The notes beneath the pieces were generated by a model. It did no database searches. It was not told the origin of the DNA and was given only the letters and a program-made list of their open reading frames with translations. Position numbers and translations under genes: made by a program. From Novosphingobium sp. (GTDB lineage: Bacteria; Pseudomonadota; Alphaproteobacteria; Sphingomonadales; Sphingomonadaceae), in NCBI GenBank assembly GCA_026400375.1, contig JAPLPG010000329.1, positions 1 to 64,000 on the forward strand: 64,000 bases of DNA, given 5' to 3'. This document shows positions 1-9,962 of this stretch, in pieces. Every line of letters begins with the position of its first letter. The stretch's first letter is position 1.

Positions 1-369
1 CATCGGCATGGCCATCGGAAAGACCGAGACGTCCTCGACCTGGGGCTGGGCGGTGCGGACCTTCTCGGCGCGCTCCTCGCGCCGTTCGGTGCGCTTTTCA
101 AACACCATGTCGAGCGCGATCAGGAACAGCATGATGCCGCCGGCGATGCGGAAGCTGTCGAGTTCGATGTGCAGCGCGCCCAGCAGGTCTTCGCCGAACA
201 GCGCGAACACCACGAGGATGCCGGTGGCGATCAGGCAGGCGCGCAGGGCCATGGAGAAGGCCTGCTTCGCGCTGGCATTGGCGGTAAGCCCGGCATAGAT
301 CGGCGCACATCCTGGCGGGTCGATCACCACGAACAGCGTGATGAAGGCCGATACGAACAGTTGCCACAT
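1..369 (-). CDS. MarC family (UPF0056) integral membrane protein, truncated by window start
   Basis: Reverse-strand translation MWQLFVSAFITLFVVIDPPGCAPIYAGLTANASAKQAFSMALRACLIATGILVVFALFGEDLLGALHIELDSFRIAGGIMLFLIALDMVFE resembles MarC; open to position 1. Confidence 0.8.
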   Translation of the reverse strand, partial: MWQLFVSAFITLFVVIDPPGCAPIYAGLTANASAKQAFSMALRACLIATGILVVFALFGEDLLGALHIELDSFRIAGGIMLFLIALDMVFEKRTERREERAEKVRTAQPQVEDVSVFPMAMPM

Positions 370-373
370 CAGC

Positions 374-1186
374 TCAGGCCCCTCCGCCAGCGTTGGGTGC
401 GGCAAAGACGCGGTCGAACACCTGTGTCATCGCGCCGCCTTTCCAGATCCACGCGGTGTGGTGGCGGCTGCCATCGGGCAGTACGGTGGAGCGCCAGGCC
501 AGGCTGCCATCGCGCGATTGGCCGGTCTTGCTGTCAGCCCCGGCACGTTCGGTGCTGGTGGGCAACGGCCCGGCCAGCGGCAGCATCGGCGCGTCCTTGC
601 TCATCTGCTTGCGCCGTTCATCGCGTTCGCGCTTGCTGCCGGGCTGCGGCGCCGGATCGCCGTCCGGCCTGCGCCGCACCGGACAATCGGCCACGGTGCC
701 CTGCACCCAATCGACTTCGGGCAGGGCCCTGGGCAGCCGGGCGCCATCATCGAGCACCCATTTCCATGGCGTCTTGCCTTTGACCTGGCGCTCCCACACG
801 GTCAGGTATTCGCCGTTGCCGCCGTCCGCATAGGTCACTCCGCCGATCGTCAGGCCCGCCGATCCGTCGCACGCGATCCACGCCGCGCGCGCGGCCCATC
901 GGGCAGGCTCGGCAGGGTCCTTGCGGTCCTTCAGCAAGTCCCTGGCGGCAATGCGCCGGCCGTTGAACATTTCGGCTGTGTCGGCCGCGGTCTCGCGGAA
1001 CGCGGTCCATTGTCCCTGCTCCCGCGCAAGGCGGGCAAGGGCGATGTCTGCCGCGATCAAGGCGCTGGGGTTGGCATAGGCGCGCTGTGGGCGGCCGGGG
1101 CCGGCTTCGCCTTCTCGCGGGGGGCCGGGTTGTGCCAGCAGCGGGGTGGCGCTCAGCAGCAAGGCGAGGGAAAGAAGGCGCTTCAT
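374..1186 (-). CDS. secreted hypothetical protein (N-terminal signal peptide)
   Basis: ORF with signal peptide MKRLLSLALLLSATPLLAQ; follows the marC-like gene on the same strand. Confidence 0.7.
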   Translation of the reverse strand: MKRLLSLALLLSATPLLAQPGPPREGEAGPGRPQRAYANPSALIAADIALARLAREQGQWTAFRETAADTAEMFNGRRIAARDLLKDRKDPAEPARWAARAAWIACDGSAGLTIGGVTYADGGNGEYLTVWERQVKGKTPWKWVLDDGARLPRALPEVDWVQGTVADCPVRRRPDGDPAPQPGSKRERDERRKQMSKDAPMLPLAGPLPTSTERAGADSKTGQSRDGSLAWRSTVLPDGSRHHTAWIWKGGAMTQVFDRVFAAPNAGGGA

Positions 1187-1264
1187 GGCGCCGGTCTAGC
1201 CGATGGGTTGCGCGATGCCCACCCCGTCTGCCGTGGTGGGTCACAAAGAGCGGAACCCCGAGCC

Positions 1265-1333
1265 GCTCATGCTGAGCCTGTCGAAGCACCTTGCGCGGTG
1301 CCAGCGTCCTTCGACTGGCTCAGGACGAGCGGG
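1265..1333. repeat. intergenic inverted repeat, GCTCATGCTGAGCCTGTCGAAG / CCTTCGACTGGCTCAGGACGAGCGGG
   Basis: Two arms are near-perfect inverted complements separated by about 21 bp; same family as the element in ileS at 43806..43868. Confidence 0.85.
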
Positions 1334-1372
1334 AATTTGCCGGGGGGCGGTGGCGCAGAAGCTGATCGCGCC

Positions 1373-2266
1373 TCAGACCGCGTCCGCAGCCAGGTCCAGC
1401 CCGGCGTTGCGATAGGCCGCGACCAGGGCGTTGCGCAGCAGCACGGCAATCGTCATCGGCCCGACTCCGCCGGGTACCGGGGTGATGGCCCCCGCGACGG
1501 CGGCGGCGCTGGCATAGTCGACATCGCCGACCAGCCGCGTCTTGCCCTCTGCCGCGCCCGGCACGCGGTTGATGCCAACGTCGATCACGGTCGCGCCGGG
1601 CTTGATCCAGTCACCCTTGACCATTTCCGGGCGGCCCACGGCGGCCACCACGATATCGGCGCGGCGCACCACATCGGCCAGATCCTGCGTGCGGCTGTGC
1701 GCCACGGTGACCGTGCAGCTTTGCGCGATCAGCAGTTGCGCCATCGGCTTGCCGACAATGTTCGACCGGCCGATCACCACCGCATTCAGGCCCGAAAGGT
1801 CGCCCAGACGGTCCTGCAGCAGCATCAGGCAGCCCAGCGGGGTGCAGGGGACGAAGCCCGGCTGGCCCACGGCAAGACGGCCCGCATTGGTCACGTGAAA
1901 GCCATCGACGTCCTTGTCCGGATTGATCGCGGCGATGACTTTCTGCTCGTCAATATGACGGGGCAGCGGCAATTGCACCAGGATGCCGTCGACCGCCGGA
2001 TCGGCGTTCAGCGCATAGACCATCGCCAGCAGATCGGCTTCCGACGTATCGGCGGGCAGCTTGTGTTCGAAGCTGTTCATGCCCGCTTCCAGCGTGCTCT
2101 TGCCCTTCGATCGGACATAGACCTGGCTGGCCGGGTCTTCGCCCACGAGCACCACGGCCAGCCCCGCCTTGCGCCCGGCCTTTGCCTCGAATTCAGCGGC
2201 GAGTTCGCCCACGCGGGTGCGCAGCGTGGCCGCAAAGGCCTTTCCGTCAATCACGGCAGCAGTCAT
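1373..2266 (-). CDS. folD: bifunctional methylenetetrahydrofolate dehydrogenase / methenyltetrahydrofolate cyclohydrolase
   Basis: [19 protein letters not shown]..., [56 protein letters not shown] motifs. Confidence 0.97.
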   Translation of the reverse strand: MTAAVIDGKAFAATLRTRVGELAAEFEAKAGRKAGLAVVLVGEDPASQVYVRSKGKSTLEAGMNSFEHKLPADTSEADLLAMVYALNADPAVDGILVQLPLPRHIDEQKVIAAINPDKDVDGFHVTNAGRLAVGQPGFVPCTPLGCLMLLQDRLGDLSGLNAVVIGRSNIVGKPMAQLLIAQSCTVTVAHSRTQDLADVVRRADIVVAAVGRPEMVKGDWIKPGATVIDVGINRVPGAAEGKTRLVGDVDYASAAAVAGAITPVPGGVGPMTIAVLLRNALVAAYRNAGLDLAADAV

Positions 2267-2282
2267 GAAATAGTCCTGGTGT

Positions 2283-2582
2283 TCAGACGCCTGCGGTGGA
2301 GGCGGCAATGCCGCTCAGCAGGATCGTCAGCAGGTTGAGCCCGATGATCAGCACCATCGGCGAAAAATCGATCGCGCCGGTATCGGGCATGATCTTGCGG
2401 ATCGGGCGCAGCAGCGGTTCGAGAATGGCGTTCAACGCTTTCCAGATCGCCGCAACCGCGTTGTTGTGCATGTTCACGACGTTGAACGAGATCAGCAGGC
2501 CAAGCACGAACTGGACGATCACCACCACGACGATGATGTTGACGAGGTAATTGATCATCGCGATCAGCGTGTACAGCAGCAT
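2283..2582 (-). CDS. YggT family membrane protein
   Basis: 99-aa [37 protein letters not shown]...[31 protein letters not shown] is typical YggT. Confidence 0.9.
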   Translation of the reverse strand: MLLYTLIAMINYLVNIIVVVVIVQFVLGLLISFNVVNMHNNAVAAIWKALNAILEPLLRPIRKIMPDTGAIDFSPMVLIIGLNLLTILLSGIAASTAGV

Positions 2583-2749
2583 TGGCGCGTTTTCCCTATC
2601 GGCTGAAAAGCAGCTTGTTCCCGCTCCTAGCCGACCCTCTCCCGGTGCCACAAGTGCCCCTTCGCCGACCGATGGCGACGATGGCTGCGGTCTGTATGTG
2701 TTGCATACTAATTTGGCAAGGTCTCGGGGCCAGGTTGCACAGCAAACTC

Positions 2750-3286
2750 TCAGGGATTCAGCGTTGCGCTTTCGATATGCCAGCGCAATTGCTCGGGGCT
2801 GGCGCCGTCCACGTCGTTGACCCGGCGCATCGTCACTTCGCCCCTGATCGTGCGCGCGCCGTCGACGATGGTGACCGGCGCTGTGTAATAGAGCGAGCCT
2901 GCCGCGCCTTCCTGCTGGCCCTTGCCGATGGTGACGGCAGGCGCCGCAAGGGCGTTCCACCGTGCCGCAAAGGCGCGCTCTTCCAGGCCGCTGGCCTTGC
3001 CGTAATCGCCCCAGAACCCGCGCACCGCCTGCCAATCACGCGCTTCGATGGCAGCGGCAAAGGCCTGCATCGCCTGTGCCGGATCGCGCGTCTGCGCGGT
3101 CGCCACGGGCGTGATCATCGGCAGCGGCTCGGTCGGCACCAGCGGGACGGTGGCCGCAGGGGCAGCACTTGCTGCCTCGGATGCCTCTGTCGCGTCGGGC
3201 GAGGGGGAGCCGGGGCCCTTCTGGCACCCGCCCAGATGGAAGACGAGCGCCGAGGCGGCGGCGAAGGCAAGCGCGGTGCGGATCAT
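2750..3286 (-). CDS. hypothetical lipoprotein
   Basis: Lipobox-like LVFHLGGC near N-terminus, no recognised family. Confidence 0.65.
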   Translation of the reverse strand: MIRTALAFAAASALVFHLGGCQKGPGSPSPDATEASEAASAAPAATVPLVPTEPLPMITPVATAQTRDPAQAMQAFAAAIEARDWQAVRGFWGDYGKASGLEERAFAARWNALAAPAVTIGKGQQEGAAGSLYYTAPVTIVDGARTIRGEVTMRRVNDVDGASPEQLRWHIESATLNP

Positions 3287-3334
3287 TCCGCCTCAGCGTG
3301 CGAGATCGCCGGTTGTTCCCCGCGCTGCTGAAAC

Positions 3335-4243
3335 TCAGGCGCGGATCAGCGTGCCTGCGCCCTGTGCGGTGAAGATTTCCAGCAGCATCGCGTGGGGCAC
3401 CCGGCCATCGAGCACCACCGTCGCCTCGCACCCGGCCTCTACCGCGTGGACGCAGGTTTCCAGCTTGGGGATCATGCCGCCGCTGATCGTGCCGTCTTCG
3501 GCCAGCCGCGCGATATCGGCGGGGCGCAGATCGGTCAGCAGGTTCTTGTCCTTGTCGAGCACGCCCGGAACGTCGGTCAAGAGGAACAGCCGCGATGCGC
3601 CAAGCGCCGCGGCAATCGCGCCCGCCATGGTGTCGGCATTGATGTTGTAGGTCTCGCCATCTTCGCCCACGCCGATCGGGGCGATCACCGGGATCATGCC
3701 CGCGCCGACGATGGTGTCGATCACCGTCGTATCGATCCGCGCCGGTTCGCCGACGAAGCCCAGATCGACGACGAGCGCTTCGCCATCGTCGCCGGCAATC
3801 GCCTTGGGTGCCTTCTTCGACTGGACCTTGCGGGCAACGACCATGCCGCCGTCCTTGCCCGAAATGCCGATGGCCTTGCCGCCGGCGCGCGCGATCCAGC
3901 CGACCAGTTCCTTGTTGATCGCGCCGGCCAGCACCATTTCGGCAACTTCGGCGGTCTGCTTGTCGGTCACGCGCAGGCCATCGACGAATTGCGATTCGAT
4001 GCCCAGCGCCTTCAGCATCCGGCCGATCTGCGGGCCGCCACCATGGACCACCACCGGATTGATGCCCACCGCCTTCAGCAGCACGATATCCTCGGCAAAA
4101 TCCTGTGCAAGGTCGGGATCGCCCATCGCGTGGCCGCCGTACTTCACCACGAAAGTCTTGCCGGCATAGCGCTGCAGATAGGGCAGGGCTTCGGTCAGGG
4201 TCTCGGCCTTGGCGAGCATGGCGGGGTCGTGGTTCTGGCTCAT
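3335..4243 (-). CDS. argB: acetylglutamate kinase
   Basis: [61 protein letters not shown]; start [10 protein letters not shown]. Confidence 0.96.
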   Translation of the reverse strand: MSQNHDPAMLAKAETLTEALPYLQRYAGKTFVVKYGGHAMGDPDLAQDFAEDIVLLKAVGINPVVVHGGGPQIGRMLKALGIESQFVDGLRVTDKQTAEVAEMVLAGAINKELVGWIARAGGKAIGISGKDGGMVVARKVQSKKAPKAIAGDDGEALVVDLGFVGEPARIDTTVIDTIVGAGMIPVIAPIGVGEDGETYNINADTMAGAIAAALGASRLFLLTDVPGVLDKDKNLLTDLRPADIARLAEDGTISGGMIPKLETCVHAVEAGCEATVVLDGRVPHAMLLEIFTAQGAGTLIRA

Positions 4244-4336
4244 GCCCGCGCCCTTACGCGCAATGGGTGCGGAATCCAAGATTGCGGATTGCATGTGGCG
4301 CGGTGGATCATGCCGGTCATGTCATCTGGTGGAGCA

Positions 4337-4426
4337 CTGGATTGCTTCGCTACGCTCGCAATGACGAACCACGGGGGGCTTGGGGCCATTCGTCATTGCG
4401 AGCGGCAAAGCCGCGAAGCAATCCAG
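4337..4426. repeat. intergenic inverted repeat (CGTCATTGCGAG...GAAGCAATCCAG family)
   Basis: CTGGATTGCTTCGCTACGCTCGCAATGACGA facing CGTCATTGCGAGCGGCAAAGCCGCGAAGCAATCCAG; second copy at 61566..61650. Confidence 0.88.
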
Positions 4427-4444
4427 ACCGGGTTACAACGGCGT

Positions 4445-5113
4445 CTATCGGTCGGCCCGGTCCAGCCACTTGCCGAGTTGCACGAACACCCAGATCAGCG
4501 GCGGGACCATGATGGTCGACAGCACCAGCTTGGAGATGATCTGCCCTTCCATGATCGACAGCAGCGGCAGATCCTGACCGTAGAACGAGATCGTGATGAA
4601 CAGGATCGTATCGACCACCTGGCTGAGCATCGAGGCGATCCACGCGCGCAGCATCAGCAGCTTGCCGCGGCCGCCGGCGATGCGCGAAAACAGGAAGACG
4701 TTGAGCGTCTGCGAGGTGCCGTAGGAGATCAGGCCCGCAAACTGCATCCGCGCGCCCTGGCCGAGCAGGCGGGCAAAGGCGTCCTGATCGGTCCAGAACG
4801 GGGCGGGCGGCACCACACGGATCACCGTGGTCAACAGGATCATCGAGACGATCAGCGGCACGAAACCGAAGCGGACCAGCCGGTTGGCGGTGTCCTGCCC
4901 GAACAGTTCGGCAACGGCACTGGCCATCACCACCAGCAGCAGGAAGGCGAAAATCCCCGATTCCACCGCCAGATCGCCCAGCAGCGGCCATGTGCCGAGC
5001 GAGGCGAGCTTTACGCCCAGCACGCCTGCCAGCACGCACATTCCGCCATAAAGCAGCGATACGGCGAACAGGGAACGGGGGATGGCGGGGGCAGAAGCGG
5101 CGTTATCGTTCAT
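4445..5113 (-). CDS. yhhQ: queuosine precursor transporter (VUT family, YhhQ-like)
   Basis: MCVLAGVLGVKLASLG, GFVPLIVSMILLTTVIRVVPPAPFW, ARMQFAGLISYGTSQTLNVFLFSRIAG. Confidence 0.8.
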   Translation of the reverse strand: MNDNAASAPAIPRSLFAVSLLYGGMCVLAGVLGVKLASLGTWPLLGDLAVESGIFAFLLLVVMASAVAELFGQDTANRLVRFGFVPLIVSMILLTTVIRVVPPAPFWTDQDAFARLLGQGARMQFAGLISYGTSQTLNVFLFSRIAGGRGKLLMLRAWIASMLSQVVDTILFITISFYGQDLPLLSIMEGQIISKLVLSTIMVPPLIWVFVQLGKWLDRADR

Positions 5114-5200
5114 TCAGGGCCGATAGCGTGCTTTTCACTCTGCGCCAATTCGCTATTAGGTTCGCCTGTAACCAACGGCTGCGGAGCACTGACCTTCCCG

Positions 5201-6457
5201 ATGCGCGTACTTTCAAGCCTTCTCGGGATGCTGCTCATCCTTGCCCTCGCCTATGCCCTGTCGTCGAACCGGCGCGCCATCCGGTTGCGCGTGGTGGCGG
5301 CGGCCTTTGCGCTGCAGGCGGGCTTTGCCGCGCTGGTGCTCTATGTCCCGCTGGGCAACCGCATGCTGCAGGGCGCGGCTTCGGGCGTCGAAGGGCTGCT
5401 CGGCTTTGCCCGCGCCGGGGTGCAGTTCCTGTTCGGGCCGCTGGCCGATCCGGCGATCGGCGGCACCAGCTTTGCCATCTCGGCGCTGCCGGTGATCGTG
5501 TTCTTCGCCGCGCTGATCTCGATCCTGTACTACGTGGGCGTGATGCAGCTGGTGATCCGCTGGATCGGCGGCGCGCTGGAAAAGGTCACCGGCATCAGCA
5601 AGGTCGAATCGCTGTGCGCGGCCAGCAACATCTTCGTGGGGCAGAGCGAATCGCCGCTGGTGATCCGGCCCTATCTCGCCGCGCTCAATCCCAGCCAGCT
5701 GTTCTGCGTGATGACCGTGGGCATGGCGGGCGTGGCAGGCACGATCCTGGCCGCCTATGCCAGCATGGGCATCCGCATCGATTACCTGGTGGCCGCCGCC
5801 TTCATGTCCGCCCCCGGCGGCATTCTCATGGCCAAGCTGATGATGCCGGACGAGCCGCCTTGCCCCGCCGAAGTGGCGGACGAGGACCTGCCCAACCCGC
5901 ACGTGAAGCCCAGCCTCGCCTCTGACGAGGAAGAGCGCCCCGCCAACATCATCATGGCCGCCAGCCAGGGCGCGCAGACCGGGGTGAAGCTGGCCGTGGC
6001 GGTGGGCGCGATGGTGCTGGCCTTCGTGGCGCTGGTGGCGCTGGCCAACGGCATCCTCGGCTGGCTGGGCGGCTGGCTGGGCATGCCCGAGCTGTCGTTC
6101 CAGATGGTGCTGGGATACGTGTTCGCACCGGTGTTCTACCTGCTGGGCGCCGATGGCTGGGCCGAGGCGATGCAGGCGGGCGGGCTGTTCGGCAGCAAGA
6201 TCGTGCTGAACGAATTCGTCGCCTTCATCGAACTGGGCAAGGATACCGCGCTGTCGCCGCACACTGTGGGCATCGTCACCTTCGCGCTTTGCGGCTTTGC
6301 CAACTTCAGCTCGATCGCGATCCAAATGGCGGTGACCGGCGGCCTTGCCCCCAACCAGCGCCCGGTGATCGCCAAGCTCGGCTTGCGCGCGCTGGTGGCA
6401 GGCGCTTTGAGCAACCTGATGAGCGCGGCGCTGGCGGGGTTGTTCCTGAGCCTTTGA
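5201..6457 (+). CDS. nupC: NupC-type concentrative nucleoside transporter
   Basis: GTSFAISALPVIVFFAALISILYYVGVMQLVIRWIG, AASNIFVGQSESPLVIRPYLA, CGFANFSSIAIQ. Confidence 0.92.
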   Translation: MRVLSSLLGMLLILALAYALSSNRRAIRLRVVAAAFALQAGFAALVLYVPLGNRMLQGAASGVEGLLGFARAGVQFLFGPLADPAIGGTSFAISALPVIVFFAALISILYYVGVMQLVIRWIGGALEKVTGISKVESLCAASNIFVGQSESPLVIRPYLAALNPSQLFCVMTVGMAGVAGTILAAYASMGIRIDYLVAAAFMSAPGGILMAKLMMPDEPPCPAEVADEDLPNPHVKPSLASDEEERPANIIMAASQGAQTGVKLAVAVGAMVLAFVALVALANGILGWLGGWLGMPELSFQMVLGYVFAPVFYLLGADGWAEAMQAGGLFGSKIVLNEFVAFIELGKDTALSPHTVGIVTFALCGFANFSSIAIQMAVTGGLAPNQRPVIAKLGLRALVAGALSNLMSAALAGLFLSL

Positions 6458-6483
6458 AGTCAGATACTCCGGTAACCCTCTTG

Positions 6484-6569
6484 CGTCGGCCCGGACTTGA
6501 TCCGGGCCAAGGCTTCCTTTCCAAGGCGCGCCGCAATAAGCCAAGCCCCGGATCAAGTCCGGGCCGACG
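6484..6569. repeat. intergenic inverted repeat (CGTCGGCCCGGACTTGATCCGGG family)
   Basis: CGTCGGCCCGGACTTGATCCGGG (6484..6506) and CCCGGATCAAGTCCGGGCCGACG (6547..6569) are exact reverse complements. Confidence 0.9.
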
Positions 6570-6580
6570 ATAAGGGGGCG

Positions 6581-7195
6581 TCAGCCGTAATGCGCGGCCA
6601 GCAGGTCCACCGCCTTGGCCAGCTCGCCATCGAGATAGCCCAGCAGTTTGTGCCAATCGTGCGCGCCGGCCAGTTCGCCGGGGCCATCGGACACGCCGCG
6701 CAGGCCGACCAGCGGCACGCCGAACGTGCGCGCGGCGCGGGCCACGGCGTAGGTTTCCATGTCGACCATGTCGGCGCTGATGCGGTCCCAGCCTGAACCG
6801 CTGACAACGTCGCCGCCGGTCGACAGCGTGGCCACCGGCAGGCCCAGCGGCGTTTCGAGCGGCAGGTCCTTCGGTTCATCGAGATAGGGCACCACCCCCG
6901 GCGCCACGCCCAGCGGCGAGGCATCGATATCGCGCCACTATACGCTGCCGATCTGGTGGACCGAGCCCAGCGCGCAGCGGCGCGATCCGGCCGAGCCGAG
7001 GCAGACGACCACATCCGGCAGCTGCCCCGCCGCCTCCAGCCGCGCCAGCGCGACCCCTGCGTGCAGTGCGGCTTCGACCGGGCCGATGCCGGTGATCAGG
7101 GCCGCGAACCGCGCGCGCAGGTGCGGGCCGTATTCCAGCTCTGCCGCCATCACGAACAGCGCGCGCTTGCGGCCCAGCGGGGAGAGTTCAACCAT
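6581..7195 (-). pseudogene. 5'-methylthioadenosine/S-adenosylhomocysteine nucleosidase-like, interrupted by in-frame TAG
   Basis: Two same-frame ORFs (6938..7195 and 6581..6907) together give LITGIGPVEAALHAGVAL...VVVCLGSAGSRRCALGSVHQIGSV*WRDIDASPLGVAPGVVPYLDEP...SADMVDMETYAVARAARTFGVPLVGLRGVSDG; stop at 6938..6940. Confidence 0.75.
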
Positions 7196-9788
7196 TGGCT
7201 TGCGCCTTCAACTGATAGAGCAGGTCCAGCGCCTCACGCGGGGAAAGCGCGTCGATGTCCAGCGCGTTCAGGCTCTCGCGCAGGGCGTCCACCTTCTCCT
7301 CTGCAGCCTCGATCGCGGCGGCAAACAGCGGCAGGTCATCAAGCCCCGCGGCAAGGCCCCCGGTGGCGGCGCGGCCCTTTTCCAGCTTTTCCAGCACCGA
7401 CTTGGCCCGTTTCAGCACCGGCGCCGGGACGCCTGCCAGCCGCGCCACGGCCAGGCCATAGGACTTGTCGGCCGGGCCTTGCGCCAGTTCGTGCAGCAGC
7501 ACCAGATCGCCCTTCCATTCGCGCGCCCGCACATGGTGCAGCGACAGCGAATCGCAGGATTCGGCCAGCCGGGCGAGTTCATGATAGTGCGTGGCGAACA
7601 GGCAGCGGCAGCGGTTGATCGAATGGACCGCCTCGGCCACCGCCCAGGCCAGTGCCAGCCCATCGTAGGTGGATGTGCCGCGCCCCACCTCGTCAAGGAT
7701 CACGAAGCTGCGGTCGGTGGCCTGGCTGAGGATCGCGGCGGTCTCCACCATCTCGACCATGAAGGTCGAGCGCCCCCGCGCCAGATTGTCCGAAGCGCCC
7801 ACGCGGCTGAACAGGCGGTCCACCAGCCCGACCTTGGCCGCTTGCGCGGGCACGAACCCGCCCGCCTGCGCCAGCAGCACGATCAGCGCGTTCTGGCGCA
7901 GGAACGTGGACTTGCCGCCCATGTTCGGCCCGCCCACCAGCCACAGCCGATCCTGCGGCCCCAGCGCGCAATCGTTGGCAACGAACCGTTTGCCCTTCGC
8001 CGCCAGCGCGGCCTCCACCACCGGATGGCGCCCGCCGGTGATCTCCAGGCAGGGCTCGTCGACCACGCGCGGCAGCGCCCAGCCGCCCTCGGCCGCGCGT
8101 TCGGCCTGTCCTGCGGCCACGTCGATCCGGGCGAGCGCGGCGGCGGTGGCGGCAATCGCCTCTCTGGCCCGCACCGCGTGGCCCACCAGATCCTCGAAAT
8201 GCGCCTCTTCCGCCGCCAGCGAATGGCCACCGCTTTCGGCAATGCGGCTGGCTTCCTCGTGCAGCGCCAGCGCATTGAAGCGCACCGCGCCGGCCATCGT
8301 CTGGCGGTGGGTAAAGCCGGTTTCCGGGGCCATCAGCCGGTCGGCATGCTTGGCCGGAACCTCGATGAAATAGCCCAGCACGCCGTTGTGGCGGATCTTC
8401 AGCGCGGCGATGCCGGTCTCGTCGCGGTACCTGGCCTCCAGCGCGGCGATGGCGCGGCGGGCATTGCCCGATACGCGGCGCAATTCGTCCAGCCCCGCGT
8501 CATAGCCCTCGGCGATGAACCCGCCCTGCGATCGTTCGGTCGGCGGCGCGGGCACCAGCGCGCGGGCGTAGAGATCGGTCAGCGCGCCATGGCCCGACAG
8601 CGCAGGCAGCAGCGTCGCCATCGGTTCGGGCATGTCCGTGCGGGAAACAAGCACATCGTGCAGCCGCCGCGCCTCGCTCAACCCATCGCGCAATTGCCCC
8701 AGATCGCGCGGAGAGCCACGCCCCGCCACCACGCGGCCCAGCGCGCGGCCCACATCGGGCAGCGCGCGCAGCACGGCGCGCAGATCGCCGCGCAGCAGCG
8801 GATCGTCATGCAGCCAGCTGACCAGTTCCAGCCGCCGGTTGATCGCCCGCGCATCGGTCAGCGGCGCAGACAGGTCTTCGGCCAGCAGCCGCGCGCCTGC
8901 ACCGGTCACGCAGCGGTCGATCGCCTCGGCCAGCGAACCACGGCGCGTGCCGCTGCTGCTTGTCAGGATTTCAAGGCTGGTCCGCGTGGCCTCGTCCATC
9001 GCCATGTGGGTGCCGGCTTCGCGCACCACCGGCGGCAGCAGCAGCGGCAGGCTGCCGCGCCCGACATGGTCGAGATAGGCGATCAGCCCGCCGGCCGCCG
9101 CCAGCATCGCGCGGCTGAACTGGCCGAACCCGTCGAGCGTCGAAACCCCATGCAGGCCCTTCAGCCGCGATTCGCCCTCGTCGCTGGAGAACGACCGATT
9201 CGGCCGGTGTACGCATTCAACCGGAGCCTCGGCCCAGCCTTCTGCAGCCACCACCTCGCTCGCGCCCAGCCGCGCCAGCGCCGCCCCCATCTGGTCGGCG
9301 GTGCACTCCTCCAGCTCCATCCGCCCTGTCGAGATGTCGCAGGCGGCCACCCCGATCACCCCGCGCACTTCGCACACCGCAGCCAGCACATTGGCCCGGC
9401 GCGGTTCGAGCAGCGCCTCTTCGGTCAGCGTGCCCGCGGTCACGAAGCGCACGATATCGCGTGCCACCAGGGCCTTGGAACCGCCGCGTTTGCGGGCTTC
9501 CTCGGGCGTTTCCACCTGTTCGGCAATGGCCACGCGGCACCCGGCCTTGATCAGCCGGGCAAGATAGCCCTCGGCCGAATGCACCGGCACCCCGCACATC
9601 GGGATCGGCGCGCCGCCGTGTTCGCCCCGGCTGGTCAGAGCGATGTCGAGCACTTGCGCCGCGATCTTCGCATCATCGAAGAACAGTTCGAAGAAATCGC
9701 CCATGCGGTAGAACAGCAGGCACTCGCCCGCCTGCTCCTTGAGAGCAAGATATTGCACCATCATCGGAGTTGGGGCATTAGGCGTCAC
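7188..9788 (-). CDS. mutS: DNA mismatch repair protein MutS
   Basis: MMVQYLALKEQAGECLLFYRMGDFFELFFDDA, VGGPNMGGKSTFLRQNALIVLLAQAGGFVPA, FVILDEVGRGTSTYDGLALAWA; GTG at 9788 or ATG at 9764. Confidence 0.97.
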   Translation of the reverse strand: MTPNAPTPMMVQYLALKEQAGECLLFYRMGDFFELFFDDAKIAAQVLDIALTSRGEHGGAPIPMCGVPVHSAEGYLARLIKAGCRVAIAEQVETPEEARKRGGSKALVARDIVRFVTAGTLTEEALLEPRRANVLAAVCEVRGVIGVAACDISTGRMELEECTADQMGAALARLGASEVVAAEGWAEAPVECVHRPNRSFSSDEGESRLKGLHGVSTLDGFGQFSRAMLAAAGGLIAYLDHVGRGSLPLLLPPVVREAGTHMAMDEATRTSLEILTSSSGTRRGSLAEAIDRCVTGAGARLLAEDLSAPLTDARAINRRLELVSWLHDDPLLRGDLRAVLRALPDVGRALGRVVAGRGSPRDLGQLRDGLSEARRLHDVLVSRTDMPEPMATLLPALSGHGALTDLYARALVPAPPTERSQGGFIAEGYDAGLDELRRVSGNARRAIAALEARYRDETGIAALKIRHNGVLGYFIEVPAKHADRLMAPETGFTHRQTMAGAVRFNALALHEEASRIAESGGHSLAAEEAHFEDLVGHAVRAREAIAATAAALARIDVAAGQAERAAEGGWALPRVVDEPCLEITGGRHPVVEAALAAKGKRFVANDCALGPQDRLWLVGGPNMGGKSTFLRQNALIVLLAQAGGFVPAQAAKVGLVDRLFSRVGASDNLARGRSTFMVEMVETAAILSQATDRSFVILDEVGRGTSTYDGLALAWAVAEAVHSINRCRCLFATHYHELARLAESCDSLSLHHVRAREWKGDLVLLHELAQGPADKSYGLAVARLAGVPAPVLKRAKSVLEKLEKGRAATGGLAAGLDDLPLFAAAIEAAEEKVDALRESLNALDIDALSPREALDLLYQLKAQANG

Positions 9789-9962
9789 GCGGAGGTGGCT
9801 AGACCAGCCGCGCGTGTTTCTCAAACCATCGAAGCTGGATATCCGCAACTGCGCGCCCGAAAGGTTTGCAAGACCACGGGCACGGTGACGCGGGTGAGTT
9901 GGGGTAAGCAGAGTTTGACGCAAGTCCGCGAAAAGAGCTGGTTCGATTCGGTCAAGACGCTG

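Noticed and set aside
338-2338. 666-aa plus-strand ORF
   Set aside because: Antisense to the secreted protein and folD; composition typical of high-GC shadow ORFs.
3392-6457. 1021-aa ORF upstream extension over argB/yhhQ antisense
   Set aside because: N-terminal 600 aa is the high-GC antisense shadow of argB and yhhQ (His/Arg/Gln-rich); only the nupC part from 5201 is credible.
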